Source: Acidobacteriota bacterium
GTDB taxonomy: Bacteria > Acidobacteriota > Terriglobia > Acidiferrales > UBA7541
Length of the DNA: 64,000 bases
Assembly (NCBI GenBank): GCA_013289715.1
Contig: JABCZJ010000003.1
Coordinates: forward strand, 234,631-298,630
Direction of reading: 5' to 3'
Shown here piece by piece: positions 42,616 to 51,031 of the stretch. The notes under the pieces are model-generated. The model ran no database searches and was not told where the DNA came from. It was given only the letters and a program-made list of their open reading frames with translations. Made by a program: the position numbers and the translations under genes. Positions within the stretch are counted from its first letter, which is position 1. Each line of letters starts with the position of its first letter.

Positions 42616-42751
42616 AGGTGGACCACCGGCAGACCGGCGCCGACACTCGCCTTTGCTTGCTTTCGTCGATGTCTCTCGGCATTCGATGTACGTACAAATG
42701 TATTGACATCGGAACGGCTGAAGATGCCGGCTAAGTTGCCGGGGAAAGCTT

Positions 42752-43081
42752 ATGAGGAATCTCACAAAACAGCAGAAGCGAGACATCCGCGCCGTTGCCG
42801 CAAGAAAAGACCAAGACATTGATTTCTCCGACGCGCCCCCGGTTCTGGACCGGAGCGCAGCGGAGATCGGCAAATTCTAGCGGCCGGCAAAAAAGCCAGT
42901 CACGATGCGACTGGATTCTGATGGAATCGCATGGCTCAAAACCGAGGGCCGAGGCTACTAGACGAAAGCCAACTGGCTCCTGCGGCACGCAATGCTTCAC
43001 TTCACCGCAGCGAAGACCCGGAACGATCGCACCTTCCAGCGACAGCGCAGCAAGATCAAACATCAAGAACGAAAGTCCTAA
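42752..43081 (+). pseudogene. Decayed BrnA-type antitoxin (two in-frame TAG codons)
   Basis: One frame of 110 codons is cut by TAG at 42878-42880 and 42959-42961. The pieces read in order MRNLTKQQKRDIRAVAA, then DIDFSDAPPVLD, then GKF-stop-RPAKKPVTMRLDSDGIAWLK, then TEGRGY-stop-TKANWLLRHAM. This is the BrnA antitoxin layout, where KFYRP and GYQTRIN are expected at the stops. So a Tyr codon and a Gln codon have become TAG. No BrnT toxin gene is present upstream. Only the first 42 codons could be translated normally. Confidence 0.65.
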
Positions 43082-43136
43082 ATTCTCGTGGCCCCGCGCA
43101 CATTGCACGCCTGAACCGGTGCAACGATGACGAGAG

Positions 43137-43826
43137 CTACTGCAGAGGCATCGAAGTCTTCCGAAACACCATGGCTACTACCACTTTCGATGCAACCGGT
43201 GTGGTTCCGTAAACCGCAGCGCCGAACTTCCACGTCTTCAACGCGCCGCTCGCCGCCGCCGTCAACATAGGAACTGCGCGGATGACCGTGACCTTCGTTA
43301 AAGCGCCTCGGCTGTCAACGGGCGCGTCCAGCACCACCGCACCGCCCACCGCAGCGTCCGAAGGATATGGCGAATACGTCGCAGCCAGAAGTTGCGCCGG
43401 AGTGTAAGGTGTCGCCTTCGGGTTCGGCGGCTGAAACGGCTCTGCCGGCGCCAGCGGCACATTTTTCAGCTGCAGATAAGCCGGATCGAACACCACATTG
43501 ACAAGCAAGCTTGACCGAACATGCTGGCCATCCAAACTCGCCGGCGCATAGGTCCAACCACGCACCGCCACCAGCGCCGGACTCGTTAACGCGGGAATGT
43601 CCCGTAGAACCTGCACATTCACGATATTGGCGCCCTCGTCCAGGTTCACCGCCAGCGTCACCACGCCCGCCGCTGCCGTCGCGGCCGCATACGGAATATC
43701 GCTCGCGTAAATCACATCCGGCGGAACGAAATGTGGCGGACGCTGTGCAAGAGTCGGCGCGGCGGCCATTAAAAGGAAAAGTGAAAATAGCGCCAGTCCC
43801 GCTGCAATCCGGAAGGTTCGTTTCAT
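43137..43826 (-). CDS. TonB-like exported protein (two TonB C-terminal-type repeats)
   Basis: This 229-residue protein has a signal peptide (MKRTFRIAAGLALFSLFLLMAAAPTLA). Two similar halves follow: GVVTLAVNLDEGANIVNVQVLRDIPALTSPALVAVRGWTYAPASLDG, and GGAVVLDAPVDSRGALTKVTVIRAVPMLTAAASGALKTWKFGAAVYGTTP. Each has the TonB C-terminal pattern ending in W-x-[FY]-x-P-A. With no proline-rich linker it is unlikely to be a true energy transducer; it is probably a periplasmic partner protein. The start at 43826 gives the signal peptide. Confidence 0.75.
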   Translation of the reverse strand: MKRTFRIAAGLALFSLFLLMAAAPTLAQRPPHFVPPDVIYASDIPYAAATAAAGVVTLAVNLDEGANIVNVQVLRDIPALTSPALVAVRGWTYAPASLDGQHVRSSLLVNVVFDPAYLQLKNVPLAPAEPFQPPNPKATPYTPAQLLAATYSPYPSDAAVGGAVVLDAPVDSRGALTKVTVIRAVPMLTAAASGALKTWKFGAAVYGTTPVASKVVVAMVFRKTSMPLQ

Positions 43827-43907
43827 AAACCAGCTCTGCCCTTCGACGATCCGCTTAAATCGCCAGCCTCGCCGTGGTGCCAGGTAACACGGCAACAATC
43901 CAATCCC

Positions 43908-45080
43908 TCACGAACTCTTCTTGCTCGTCTTCGCCGACGAGATCGGCCCGCCGATCTTGTTCAACGTATCCAGCGCCCGCGCCTTGTAAGGACTGTTCAA
44001 TCCAATCACTTCCGTAAGCACCACCCGCGCCTCCGGTATCCGCTGCATCTTCGCCAAAGTGAAACCCAGCCGGTATTGATTCTGCGCATAACTAAACGTA
44101 TCGGCCTTCAACAACGGACTCGCCTGCTTGAATTCGTCAATCGCTTGCGGATTACGATTCTTGTTCACATTCACTTCGCCCAGCGAGGAATACGCCAAAC
44201 CCTTCTGAATCGCCACCTGTTTCTGCCATTGATCGTCGTCCACGTTGTCCGGCTTCTTGGCCTGCGACAGCAAATCAAGCGCGTGCTGCGCGTACGTTCC
44301 CGCTTTATCCAGATGCGCCGGATCATTGCACCAAGTGTCCGCCAGCAAAATGAGCATGGAAATGTCATCCGGATTCGAAGTCAGCAAACTCTGCGCTGCC
44401 GCCAGCATCTTCGGCGCGTTCTGCGCTTGCTGATAAGCGATCGCAGTTTGCTCGCGCGCGCTCACCGTGTAAGTGGAATCCGGAAACGTCGCCGCATAGC
44501 GTTCCAGCAGCGCCGCGCGCGCGGTGGCATCGGTGGTCTTGTATGCTGCGTTGAGCAGCGCGTATTGCACGTAGCCGACATCGCCTTCCACGGTTTTCAA
44601 AACGCCTTGCCGTTGCGCGCTCCATGTATCGGCCGCGGTGCCCTCGGGCGCCGGCGCCGCCTTGTAACGCGTCACGATCGCCGCCACCTTCTGGCCGGCG
44701 TCGAAAAGTTTCGCGCTGTCGCCCTGTTCCTCCGCGGCATGCACCATAATCACCGCCGTGGAAAAATTATCAGGATCGAGCGCCAGCACCTTGTCGCCGT
44801 ACTCGTACACCTTCGCGTAATCCTTCTGCGCCAAATACGATTGCACGTACAGCTGATCGCCCAGCAACTCCATGTCGCCCTTGCCGTAATCCGCCATGAA
44901 TTTATCGAGCAGCGCGATCTTGTCCGGCCCATCCGTCGCGGCGTAAATGTCCGTCAGCGCCTTGTCTTCGGGAGTGCCCGCAGCCACCGAAACACTCTTG
45001 CCGATTTGCGCCGTGGCGCCACCCGCTGCAGCCATCACCAAGATCGCGCAAATCGCCGCGCACACCATGAATCGTCGCAT
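43908..45080 (-). CDS. Exported TPR-repeat protein
   Basis: This 390-residue protein has a signal peptide (residues 1-24, MRRFMVCAAICAILVMAAAGGATA) and a GGGAGG ribosome site. The mature chain is all helical with TPR-like units (YVQSYLAQKDYAKVYEYGDKVLALDPDNF, AIAYQQAQNAPKMLAAAQSLLTSNPDD, GLAYSSLGEVNVNKNRNPQAIDEFKQASPL). It probably scaffolds protein contacts in the periplasm. The C-terminus is Lys/Ser-rich. It lies 81 bases upstream of the TonB-like gene on the same strand and may be co-transcribed. Confidence 0.8.
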   Translation of the reverse strand: MRRFMVCAAICAILVMAAAGGATAQIGKSVSVAAGTPEDKALTDIYAATDGPDKIALLDKFMADYGKGDMELLGDQLYVQSYLAQKDYAKVYEYGDKVLALDPDNFSTAVIMVHAAEEQGDSAKLFDAGQKVAAIVTRYKAAPAPEGTAADTWSAQRQGVLKTVEGDVGYVQYALLNAAYKTTDATARAALLERYAATFPDSTYTVSAREQTAIAYQQAQNAPKMLAAAQSLLTSNPDDISMLILLADTWCNDPAHLDKAGTYAQHALDLLSQAKKPDNVDDDQWQKQVAIQKGLAYSSLGEVNVNKNRNPQAIDEFKQASPLLKADTFSYAQNQYRLGFTLAKMQRIPEARVVLTEVIGLNSPYKARALDTLNKIGGPISSAKTSKKSS

Positions 45081-45271
45081 GCCGCACCTCCCAAAATTTC
45101 GTCGCGCCCGCTAACTTCCGCCGTCCCGCGCCCGCCCCAGGGTCTGACGCGCGCATCTTAGTCGAACGACGCCCCGCGCCACAATCTTTTCGTTGCGCCT
45201 CCCGCCCATTGACGATTCCACCGTTTCAGTACACGATTCCCTGTCGCGCAATTCCCAGGAAGAGGTGCCCC

Positions 45272-45646
45272 ATGCCCGCAGCCACATCATTCGAAAAAGT
45301 AGAACACGAAAAACTCAACGCGCACATTTCCCGCCAGATGATGAGCGGCGAAGACGCCACACTCGCCCGCATTTTCATCGCGCGCGGCGGCATTGTCCCG
45401 CGCCACTCGCACCGCAGCGAACAGTTTTCCCTCATCATGTCCGGCGCTCTCAAATTTTTCTTCGACGACGGCGAAACCACGGTAGTCCACGCCGGCGAGA
45501 TCGTCCTGATTCCCGCCCACGTCCCGCACAAAGCCGAAGCCCTGGAAGACACCGTGGACATTGACTTCTTCGCCCCGCGCCGCGAAGACTGGATCAACAA
45601 GACCGACGCCTACCTGCGCAGCGACGTACCGCAGAAGAAGGACTGA
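45272..45646 (+). CDS. Cupin domain protein
   Basis: This 124-residue single cupin barrel has motif 1 RGGIVPRHSHRSEQFSLIMSGALKFFFDDGE (His, His, Glu metal ligands) and motif 2 VLIPAHVPHKAEALEDTVDIDFFAPRREDW. The start at 45272 has AGGAAGAGG upstream. It ends four bases before the SDR gene, so they are one operon. Cytosolic; substrate unknown, possibly the same small molecule as the SDR. Confidence 0.85.
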   Translation: MPAATSFEKVEHEKLNAHISRQMMSGEDATLARIFIARGGIVPRHSHRSEQFSLIMSGALKFFFDDGETTVVHAGEIVLIPAHVPHKAEALEDTVDIDFFAPRREDWINKTDAYLRSDVPQKKD

Positions 45647-45650
45647 ACCC

Positions 45651-46442
45651 ATGGACCTCGGACTAAAAGGACGCGTCGCCATCGTGGCGGCGGCCAGCAA
45701 AGGACTGGGCCGCGCCATCGCCACCGAACTGGCCAAAGAAGGCTGCGCCGTAGCGATCTGCGCGCGCACCGCCGCCGACTTGGAACGCACCGCGCAGGAA
45801 ATCGGCGCCATCGCAGGCCGCGAGATCTTCTGGCGCGCGCTCGACGTCACCAACGCCGACGGCGTCAGCGATTTCGTCGCCGCCGTGGAAAAGAAATTCG
45901 GACGCATTGATATTTGCGTCACCAATACCGGCGGCCCGCCGTCGAAGAAATTCATGGAAATCACGCTCGAGGAATGGCGCACCGCCGTCAATCTCGTCCT
46001 GCTCAGCAGCGTCTATTTCGCGCGCGAAGTGCTACCGCGCATGCAACGTCGCCGCTGGGGCCGCCTGCTCACCATCACTTCCATCTCCGTGAAGCAACCG
46101 ATTGACGGCCTGATGCTATCTAATTCCTTGCGGGCCGGCGTCACGGGAATGGCCAAGACGCTCGCCAATGAATTCGGCGCCGATGGCATCACCGTCAACA
46201 ATGTCTGCCCCGGCTACACGCTCACCGATCGCCTCACCGAGCTTTTCGAAAAGCGCGCACAAGATGCAGGCGTCGCCTACGACGAGATCCTGAAGCAATC
46301 CACCGCGAACGTGCCCATCGGCCGCTTCGCGCGCCCGGAAGAATTGGCCGCGCTGGTAGCGTTCCTGGCATCCGAGCGCGCCAGTTCCATCAACGGCACG
46401 ACGATCGCCGTGGACGGTGGCAGCACGAAGGGACTTCTGTAA
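45651..46442 (+). CDS. Atypical short-chain dehydrogenase/reductase
   Basis: This 263-residue Rossmann-fold SDR has AIVAAASKGLGRAIATELAKEG as the cofactor-binding glycine motif and ICVTNTGGPP in place of the usual NNAG. ITSISVKQPIDGLMLSNSLRAGVTGMAKTLANEFGADGITVNNVCPGYTLTDR covers the catalytic region. The Ser is present, but the usual Tyr-x-x-x-Lys is not: the site reads LSNSLRAG. This fits a known FabG-like subgroup whose members lack the standard Tyr/Lys. Enzyme activity is therefore uncertain. Paired with the upstream cupin. Confidence 0.88.
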   Translation: MDLGLKGRVAIVAAASKGLGRAIATELAKEGCAVAICARTAADLERTAQEIGAIAGREIFWRALDVTNADGVSDFVAAVEKKFGRIDICVTNTGGPPSKKFMEITLEEWRTAVNLVLLSSVYFAREVLPRMQRRRWGRLLTITSISVKQPIDGLMLSNSLRAGVTGMAKTLANEFGADGITVNNVCPGYTLTDRLTELFEKRAQDAGVAYDEILKQSTANVPIGRFARPEELAALVAFLASERASSINGTTIAVDGGSTKGLL

Positions 46443-46490
46443 TTTGAGCTGTAGCACAACCACGAAACGTAAACGCCCCGCAGCACGTTG

Positions 46491-46496
46491 TATACT
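46491..46496 (+). promoter_or_regulatory. Possible -10 box of the M1 aminopeptidase gene
   Basis: TATACT at 46491-46496 is 46 bases before the ATG. No convincing -35 at the right distance. A GGGAGAG ribosome site follows near 46529. Confidence 0.35.
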
Positions 46497-46541
46497 ATTC
46501 GCTTTTGTCGCCATCTTTGTTTCGCCACGGGAGAGAACCGA

Positions 46542-49295
46542 ATGACTCAGATTTCCGGACGCTTTCGTCCGCTTCTGCCCGCAGGAATGTGCGCCCTATT
46601 TTTGTCCCTCGCATTGCTGCTTCCCGTACTCGCCAGCGCCGATGAACCCTACGCGCGAAGTCGCGATTACGATCTGCAAAATGTGAAGACGCACCTCTGG
46701 TTCGATGTCGAACAGCGCAAAGTCCGCGGTGAAGTCACCCATAGCATCGCCATGCTGCGCGACGACGTCACGCAAATCCAATTCGATTCCGTAGCTCTGA
46801 ATATCGCCACCGTAACCCTCGATGGCAAGGACGCAAAATTCTCCACTACGGATGCAGCGGTAATCGTCCTGCTGCCCGGCCCTTCCCGCCGCGGCGAACA
46901 TCACGAAGTCTTCATCCGCTACGATGGCCAGCCGAAGAAAGGCCTGTACTTCGTCCTCCCCGACAAAAATTATCCCAATCGTCCGAAAGAAGTCTGGACC
47001 CAAGGCGAAGCCGAAGACACGCGCTACTACATCCCCATCTACGATTACCCGAACGACCGCACCACCTCCGAAATGATCCTCACGGTTCCGGCGACGTGGC
47101 TCACCATCTCCAATGGCAGCCTCGTCAGCGTGAAAGAAGAACCCGACGGCACCAAAACATGGGACTGGAAGCAATCCGAACCGCTTTCCACATATTTGAT
47201 CTCCGCCGTAGCCGGAGAATTCGTGGAAAAGAAAGACACCTGGCGCGGCATCCCCGTGCGCTACGTAGTTCCACGCGGCCAGGAAGACACAATTGATTCC
47301 ACATTTTCGCGCACGCGCCAAATGCTCGATCTATTTTCAGACAAGCTTGGCGTGCCGTATCCCTGGGCGCAGTACGCGCAATCTTCCGTGAACGATTTCG
47401 TCGAAGGCGGCATGGAAAATACCAGCGCCACCACGCTCACCACGCGCGGCCTCGTCGCTCCCGGACTCGCGCCCGAACTTCGGCGCGGTTCCGACGATCT
47501 CGACTCGCACGAACTCGCGCACCAGTGGTTCGGCGATCTCATTACCTGTCGCGATTGGGCCAACATCTGGCTCAACGAAGGCTTCGCCACGTATTTCGAG
47601 CACTATTGGGCCGAACAGCGTTACGGAGCCGATGAAGCCGCCTACGAATTCTGGCAAGATCAGACCGGCTGGTTCCGCCAGAAGCGCCTGTATCCGGTGC
47701 CGATCGTCACAAGAAATTTCGAAGACAGCATCGAATACGCCGGCAACGTCTACGACAAAGGCGGCTGGGTGCTGAAAATGTTGCGCACCAAACTCGGCGA
47801 CGACGATTTTTTCCGTGGTCTGCATTACTACCTGGAAACAAATCGCGGCCAGAACGTCGTCACCGCCGACCTCGAAAAAGCGATTGACCATTCCACCGCC
47901 ACCAACGTTGATCATTTCTTCCACCAATGGATCTGGCGGGCCGGCGCGCCAAAGTATGAAGTCGGCTACACCTACGACGACGTCGCGCACCAGGTGAAAC
48001 TGAAGGTCAAGCAAACGCAGAAGGTCGAAGGCATGGTGGACCTGTTCGACATGCCCGTCGAAATCGAAATCTCGACTGCCAACGGACGCAAAACCTCCAC
48101 GATCCAGGTCAACAAAGCCGACGAAACCTTCACGCTGCCCGCCGACGGCACCCCTCAAATGGTTCTGTTCGATAAGGGCGACAACATTCTGAAAACCCTC
48201 GACTTCAAAAAAGACCCGGCCGCGCTCATCTATCAGTTGAAAAACGCCGAGACCGTCCCCGACCGCGCCGACGCCGCCGTAGCGCTGGCCGTCATGAAAG
48301 ACAATTCCGATGTCGTCGCCGCCCTCGGCAACGCAGCCCAGCACGACCCTTTTTGGGGCGTCCGCGCCGAATCGCTAAAAGCACTGGGAAAAATTGGTGG
48401 CGCCGCCGCGGAAAAACAAATTCTCACCGCCGTAAACGACCCCAAGCCCTGGGTTCGCCAGGTCGCCGCACAGGAGCTGGGCGGTTTCACGGAAGACGCG
48501 TCGCTCGCCCCGCAGCTCACCACCATCGCAACCGACGACAAAGCCTATCGCGTCCGCGCCGCCGCACTTAACGCGCTCGGTGAAATCAAGGCGCCCAACG
48601 CGTACGACGTGCTCACGACCGCCGTAAAGCTCGATTCACCCGACGACACTCTGCGCAAGGGCGCTCTGGAAGGCCTCGGCTCCCTCGCCGACGATCGCTC
48701 CGTCCCACTGCTGCTCGAATGGTCCGCTCCCGGCAAGCCTTTTGACACGCGCAGCGCGGCCATCGGCGCAATCGCCGGCCTCGACACAAAAAACAGAGCC
48801 GTCACCAAAACCCTGATTTCGTATTTGCAGGAACCCTACATTGACATCAAGTACGCCACCCTGTTCGCGCTAACCAAACGCGGCGATCCGGACGCCATCG
48901 CCCCCCTCGAAGCCATGCTCAAGTCCGGCGACCTAAGTCTAGGCGCCGCCCCCTACTTCCAAATGCAAATCGACGCGCTAAAAGCCAAAGCCGCGGGAAA
49001 TCACACGAGTGCTCCGGGCACAGGAACAGGTGCGGGCGCTGGCACAAGTTCTGGCGCAAGCTCCAGCTCGGGTGCTGCTGCAAGTGCCGACCCAGGCGCC
49101 GCTGGCGCGAATGCGGGTCCAGGCGCAGGCCAAGGCGCAGGACAAGGTAGGTCGTCGAATCCACGGTCGACCTCAGCGGCAGCCGGTTCAGACATCGCGC
49201 TGGACGCCCTGAAAAAACTGCAACAACAAATGGACGAAGTGAACGCGCTCCTAACAAAAATCGAATCGCAACTGAGCTCAACCAAGGAGAAGTAA
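46542..49295 (+). CDS. Exported M1 family aminopeptidase with C-terminal HEAT repeats
   Basis: This 917-residue protein has a signal peptide (about residues 1-33). The zinc metallopeptidase domain holds GGMEN (Glu292 region) and HELAH at 323-327, with the third ligand Glu346 in NIWLNEGFATYFE. It removes N-terminal amino acids from peptides, here outside the cytoplasm. After about residue 560, HEAT-like repeats follow (ALGNAAQHDPFWGVRAESLKALGKIGGAAAEKQILTAVNDPKPWVRQVAAQELGG and similar). The last 90 residues are Gly/Ala/Ser-rich, encoded by a six-base-period tract, then end in a coiled-coil-like helix (ALDALKKLQQQMDEVNALLTKI). Confidence 0.93.
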   Translation: MTQISGRFRPLLPAGMCALFLSLALLLPVLASADEPYARSRDYDLQNVKTHLWFDVEQRKVRGEVTHSIAMLRDDVTQIQFDSVALNIATVTLDGKDAKFSTTDAAVIVLLPGPSRRGEHHEVFIRYDGQPKKGLYFVLPDKNYPNRPKEVWTQGEAEDTRYYIPIYDYPNDRTTSEMILTVPATWLTISNGSLVSVKEEPDGTKTWDWKQSEPLSTYLISAVAGEFVEKKDTWRGIPVRYVVPRGQEDTIDSTFSRTRQMLDLFSDKLGVPYPWAQYAQSSVNDFVEGGMENTSATTLTTRGLVAPGLAPELRRGSDDLDSHELAHQWFGDLITCRDWANIWLNEGFATYFEHYWAEQRYGADEAAYEFWQDQTGWFRQKRLYPVPIVTRNFEDSIEYAGNVYDKGGWVLKMLRTKLGDDDFFRGLHYYLETNRGQNVVTADLEKAIDHSTATNVDHFFHQWIWRAGAPKYEVGYTYDDVAHQVKLKVKQTQKVEGMVDLFDMPVEIEISTANGRKTSTIQVNKADETFTLPADGTPQMVLFDKGDNILKTLDFKKDPAALIYQLKNAETVPDRADAAVALAVMKDNSDVVAALGNAAQHDPFWGVRAESLKALGKIGGAAAEKQILTAVNDPKPWVRQVAAQELGGFTEDASLAPQLTTIATDDKAYRVRAAALNALGEIKAPNAYDVLTTAVKLDSPDDTLRKGALEGLGSLADDRSVPLLLEWSAPGKPFDTRSAAIGAIAGLDTKNRAVTKTLISYLQEPYIDIKYATLFALTKRGDPDAIAPLEAMLKSGDLSLGAAPYFQMQIDALKAKAAGNHTSAPGTGTGAGAGTSSGASSSSGAAASADPGAAGANAGPGAGQGAGQGRSSNPRSTSAAAGSDIALDALKKLQQQMDEVNALLTKIESQLSSTKEK

Positions 49296-49598
49296 GCGCA
49301 GACGGGTAGCATGGGCAATCCTGCCTGTTCTCTTTCTCGTGATTCTGCTTTTCAACTTGGATCTGAAGGCGATTTTGAAGTTGATTCTGAAGTCGGTTTT
49401 GAACCTGATTTTGACGGTACGGGTGCCCCAGTCTTCGCGCTTTTGTTTCACGGGAAGGGTGGGGGTTTCGACGCAGCACGATCGACCGCACATCGCCGAC
49501 TCGCCGTCGCTTTGCGCTGCGACCTCTGCGTCTCCGCGGTAATGCTGTGCTGCCGCCTTTGCCGTCGCTTCACCGCAAGAAGCTTGCGCGTGCCAGCA
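49296..49598. repeat. Gene-free stretch with a hexanucleotide-period tract
   Basis: At about 49331-49420 the DNA runs in degenerate six-base units (GATTTT GAAGTT GATTCT GAAGTC GGTTTT GAACCT GATTTT). Just before it, 49305-49327 matches GACGGGTRGCATRGGCAATCYTG, also seen at 63778-63800 next to the IS end. The right part has CTCTGCGTCTCCGCG-type repeat sequence near 49525. The long plus-strand frame starting at 49311 is an antisense shadow of the kinase gene. Confidence 0.5.
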
Positions 49599-50900
49599 TC
49601 ACTCCGCCAGCAAAATCCTCAAATCCCGCAAATTATTCCCCGTAGGCCCGGTAACCACAGCGTCATCCAAACGCGAAAAGAATCCATGCGCATCACAACG
49701 CCGCAAAAAATCCACAGGATCCAAACCAACCGCCACCGCCCGCGCGAGCGACTCTCCGTCCGCCACCGCCCCAGCCGCCGGACTGTTCCCATCTACCCCA
49801 TCCGTCCCTCCGCTCAAAACCGCAATCCTCTTCCCCGCAATTTTCGGCACGCAAGCCAACACAAAAGCCGAATTGCGCCCGCCGACCCCCTCGCCAGTCA
49901 CCGGGCTGCTCACCTCGCCGCCCGCAAAAATCGCCACGCGCCGACGCGGATTCTCCTTTTTCAGAATTTCCAGCTGCGCCAGCAAATGCTCCGCCGCCTG
50001 CTCCAGAGGCCAATCATCCGTCTCGGTATCCACCAGGCAAGTAAATCCCTCGGCCTCGCAACAATGATGCGCCGCATGCAACAATTCGCGCTCCCCCAGC
50101 AAAATTTCAAAACGCGAGCGCGCGAATGCCGCATCGTCGTCCTTAGGAGTCTCGGGCAAGCTACGCCGCTCGATCATTCCGCGCAACGAACCCGGCAATT
50201 TCGCAAGCAAACCATATTTCCGAACGATGCTCTCGACGTCGTCCACCGTGGACGGGTCCGCCACCGTCGGCCCCGAAGCCAACGCGGATTCCTCGCCTTC
50301 CGGGACATCGCTGATCGCAATGGTAATTTTCATCGAGCGCGCCGCAGCCGCTGCGAGCCGTCCACCCTTGGTCGCCGAAAGATGCTTGCGCACCACATTA
50401 ATTTCCTCGATCGGCGCGCCGCAAGTGATCAGCGCGGAATTCAGCTGCTGAAAATCCGCAAGCGTCACGCCCAGGTCCAGCGGCTGCTCCACGAGCGACG
50501 ACCCGCCACCAGAAATCAGAAAAAATACCAGCGTCCGCTCGTCGCAACGCGCCAGACGCTCCAAAATCGCCCGCCCCGCCGCAAAACTCTCCGCCGTAGG
50601 CAAGGGATGCCCGCCCACAAATGTTTTCCAACCGGGAAGCAACGACGAAGGAGGCGCAGGAACTACAAGAATTCCATCCGGTGGAAATTCAGGACTGAGG
50701 GTTTCGTGCAACCCGCGCGCCATCGCCAGCGCGGCCTTCCCAAGCGCAATCGCCACGATTTCGCGAAAGCCGCTCAGGTCAACGTCAGCTCTACCGGCGC
50801 TAAGCAGCGACCCACGCCGGTCCAGTTTTCGCGCCATCGCCGCGGGAATATCAATCGCCGCCAAAGTATGCCGAAAGACGTGTTCAGCGGTTTGTTTCAT
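49599..50900 (-). CDS. Glycerate 2-kinase (MOFRL/GckA type)
   Basis: This 433-residue enzyme phosphorylates D-glycerate to 2-phosphoglycerate with ATP. It has the DUF4147/MOFRL two-domain layout: IVAIALGKAALAMARGL, FLISGGGSSLVEQP, NVVRKHLSATKGGRLA and ISDVPEGEESALASGPTVADPST in the N-terminal domain, and AIFAGGEVSSPVTGEGVGGRNSAFVLACVPKIAGKRIAVLSGGTDGVDGNSPAAGA as the MOFRL signature. The conserved Lys of RKHLSATKGG is present. It follows the hydroxyacid dehydrogenase gene on the same strand, which supports a glycerate pathway. Confidence 0.93.
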   Translation of the reverse strand: MKQTAEHVFRHTLAAIDIPAAMARKLDRRGSLLSAGRADVDLSGFREIVAIALGKAALAMARGLHETLSPEFPPDGILVVPAPPSSLLPGWKTFVGGHPLPTAESFAAGRAILERLARCDERTLVFFLISGGGSSLVEQPLDLGVTLADFQQLNSALITCGAPIEEINVVRKHLSATKGGRLAAAAARSMKITIAISDVPEGEESALASGPTVADPSTVDDVESIVRKYGLLAKLPGSLRGMIERRSLPETPKDDDAAFARSRFEILLGERELLHAAHHCCEAEGFTCLVDTETDDWPLEQAAEHLLAQLEILKKENPRRRVAIFAGGEVSSPVTGEGVGGRNSAFVLACVPKIAGKRIAVLSGGTDGVDGNSPAAGAVADGESLARAVAVGLDPVDFLRRCDAHGFFSRLDDAVVTGPTGNNLRDLRILLAE

Positions 50901-51031
50901 GGGGTTGCACTAATGACGGAAGTGGAAGGGAGGGGCTTCCGTCCCTCCGTCAAGCTCGCCAAAGAAAGGCGCTTTAGCCCCGGAAGCTGCGCTCTTCGCC
51001 CTCAAATGAATTCTCGCTCGACGGCATATTC

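Noticed and set aside
42704..42709. TTGACA as a promoter for the BrnA remnant
   Set aside because: No -10 box is found at a suitable distance.
7787..43081. Reassignment of TAG to an amino acid, since TAG interrupts two otherwise intact frames
   Set aside because: TAG is the normal terminator of many intact genes here, including proC, glcE, tadA and acs. Local decay explains both cases better.
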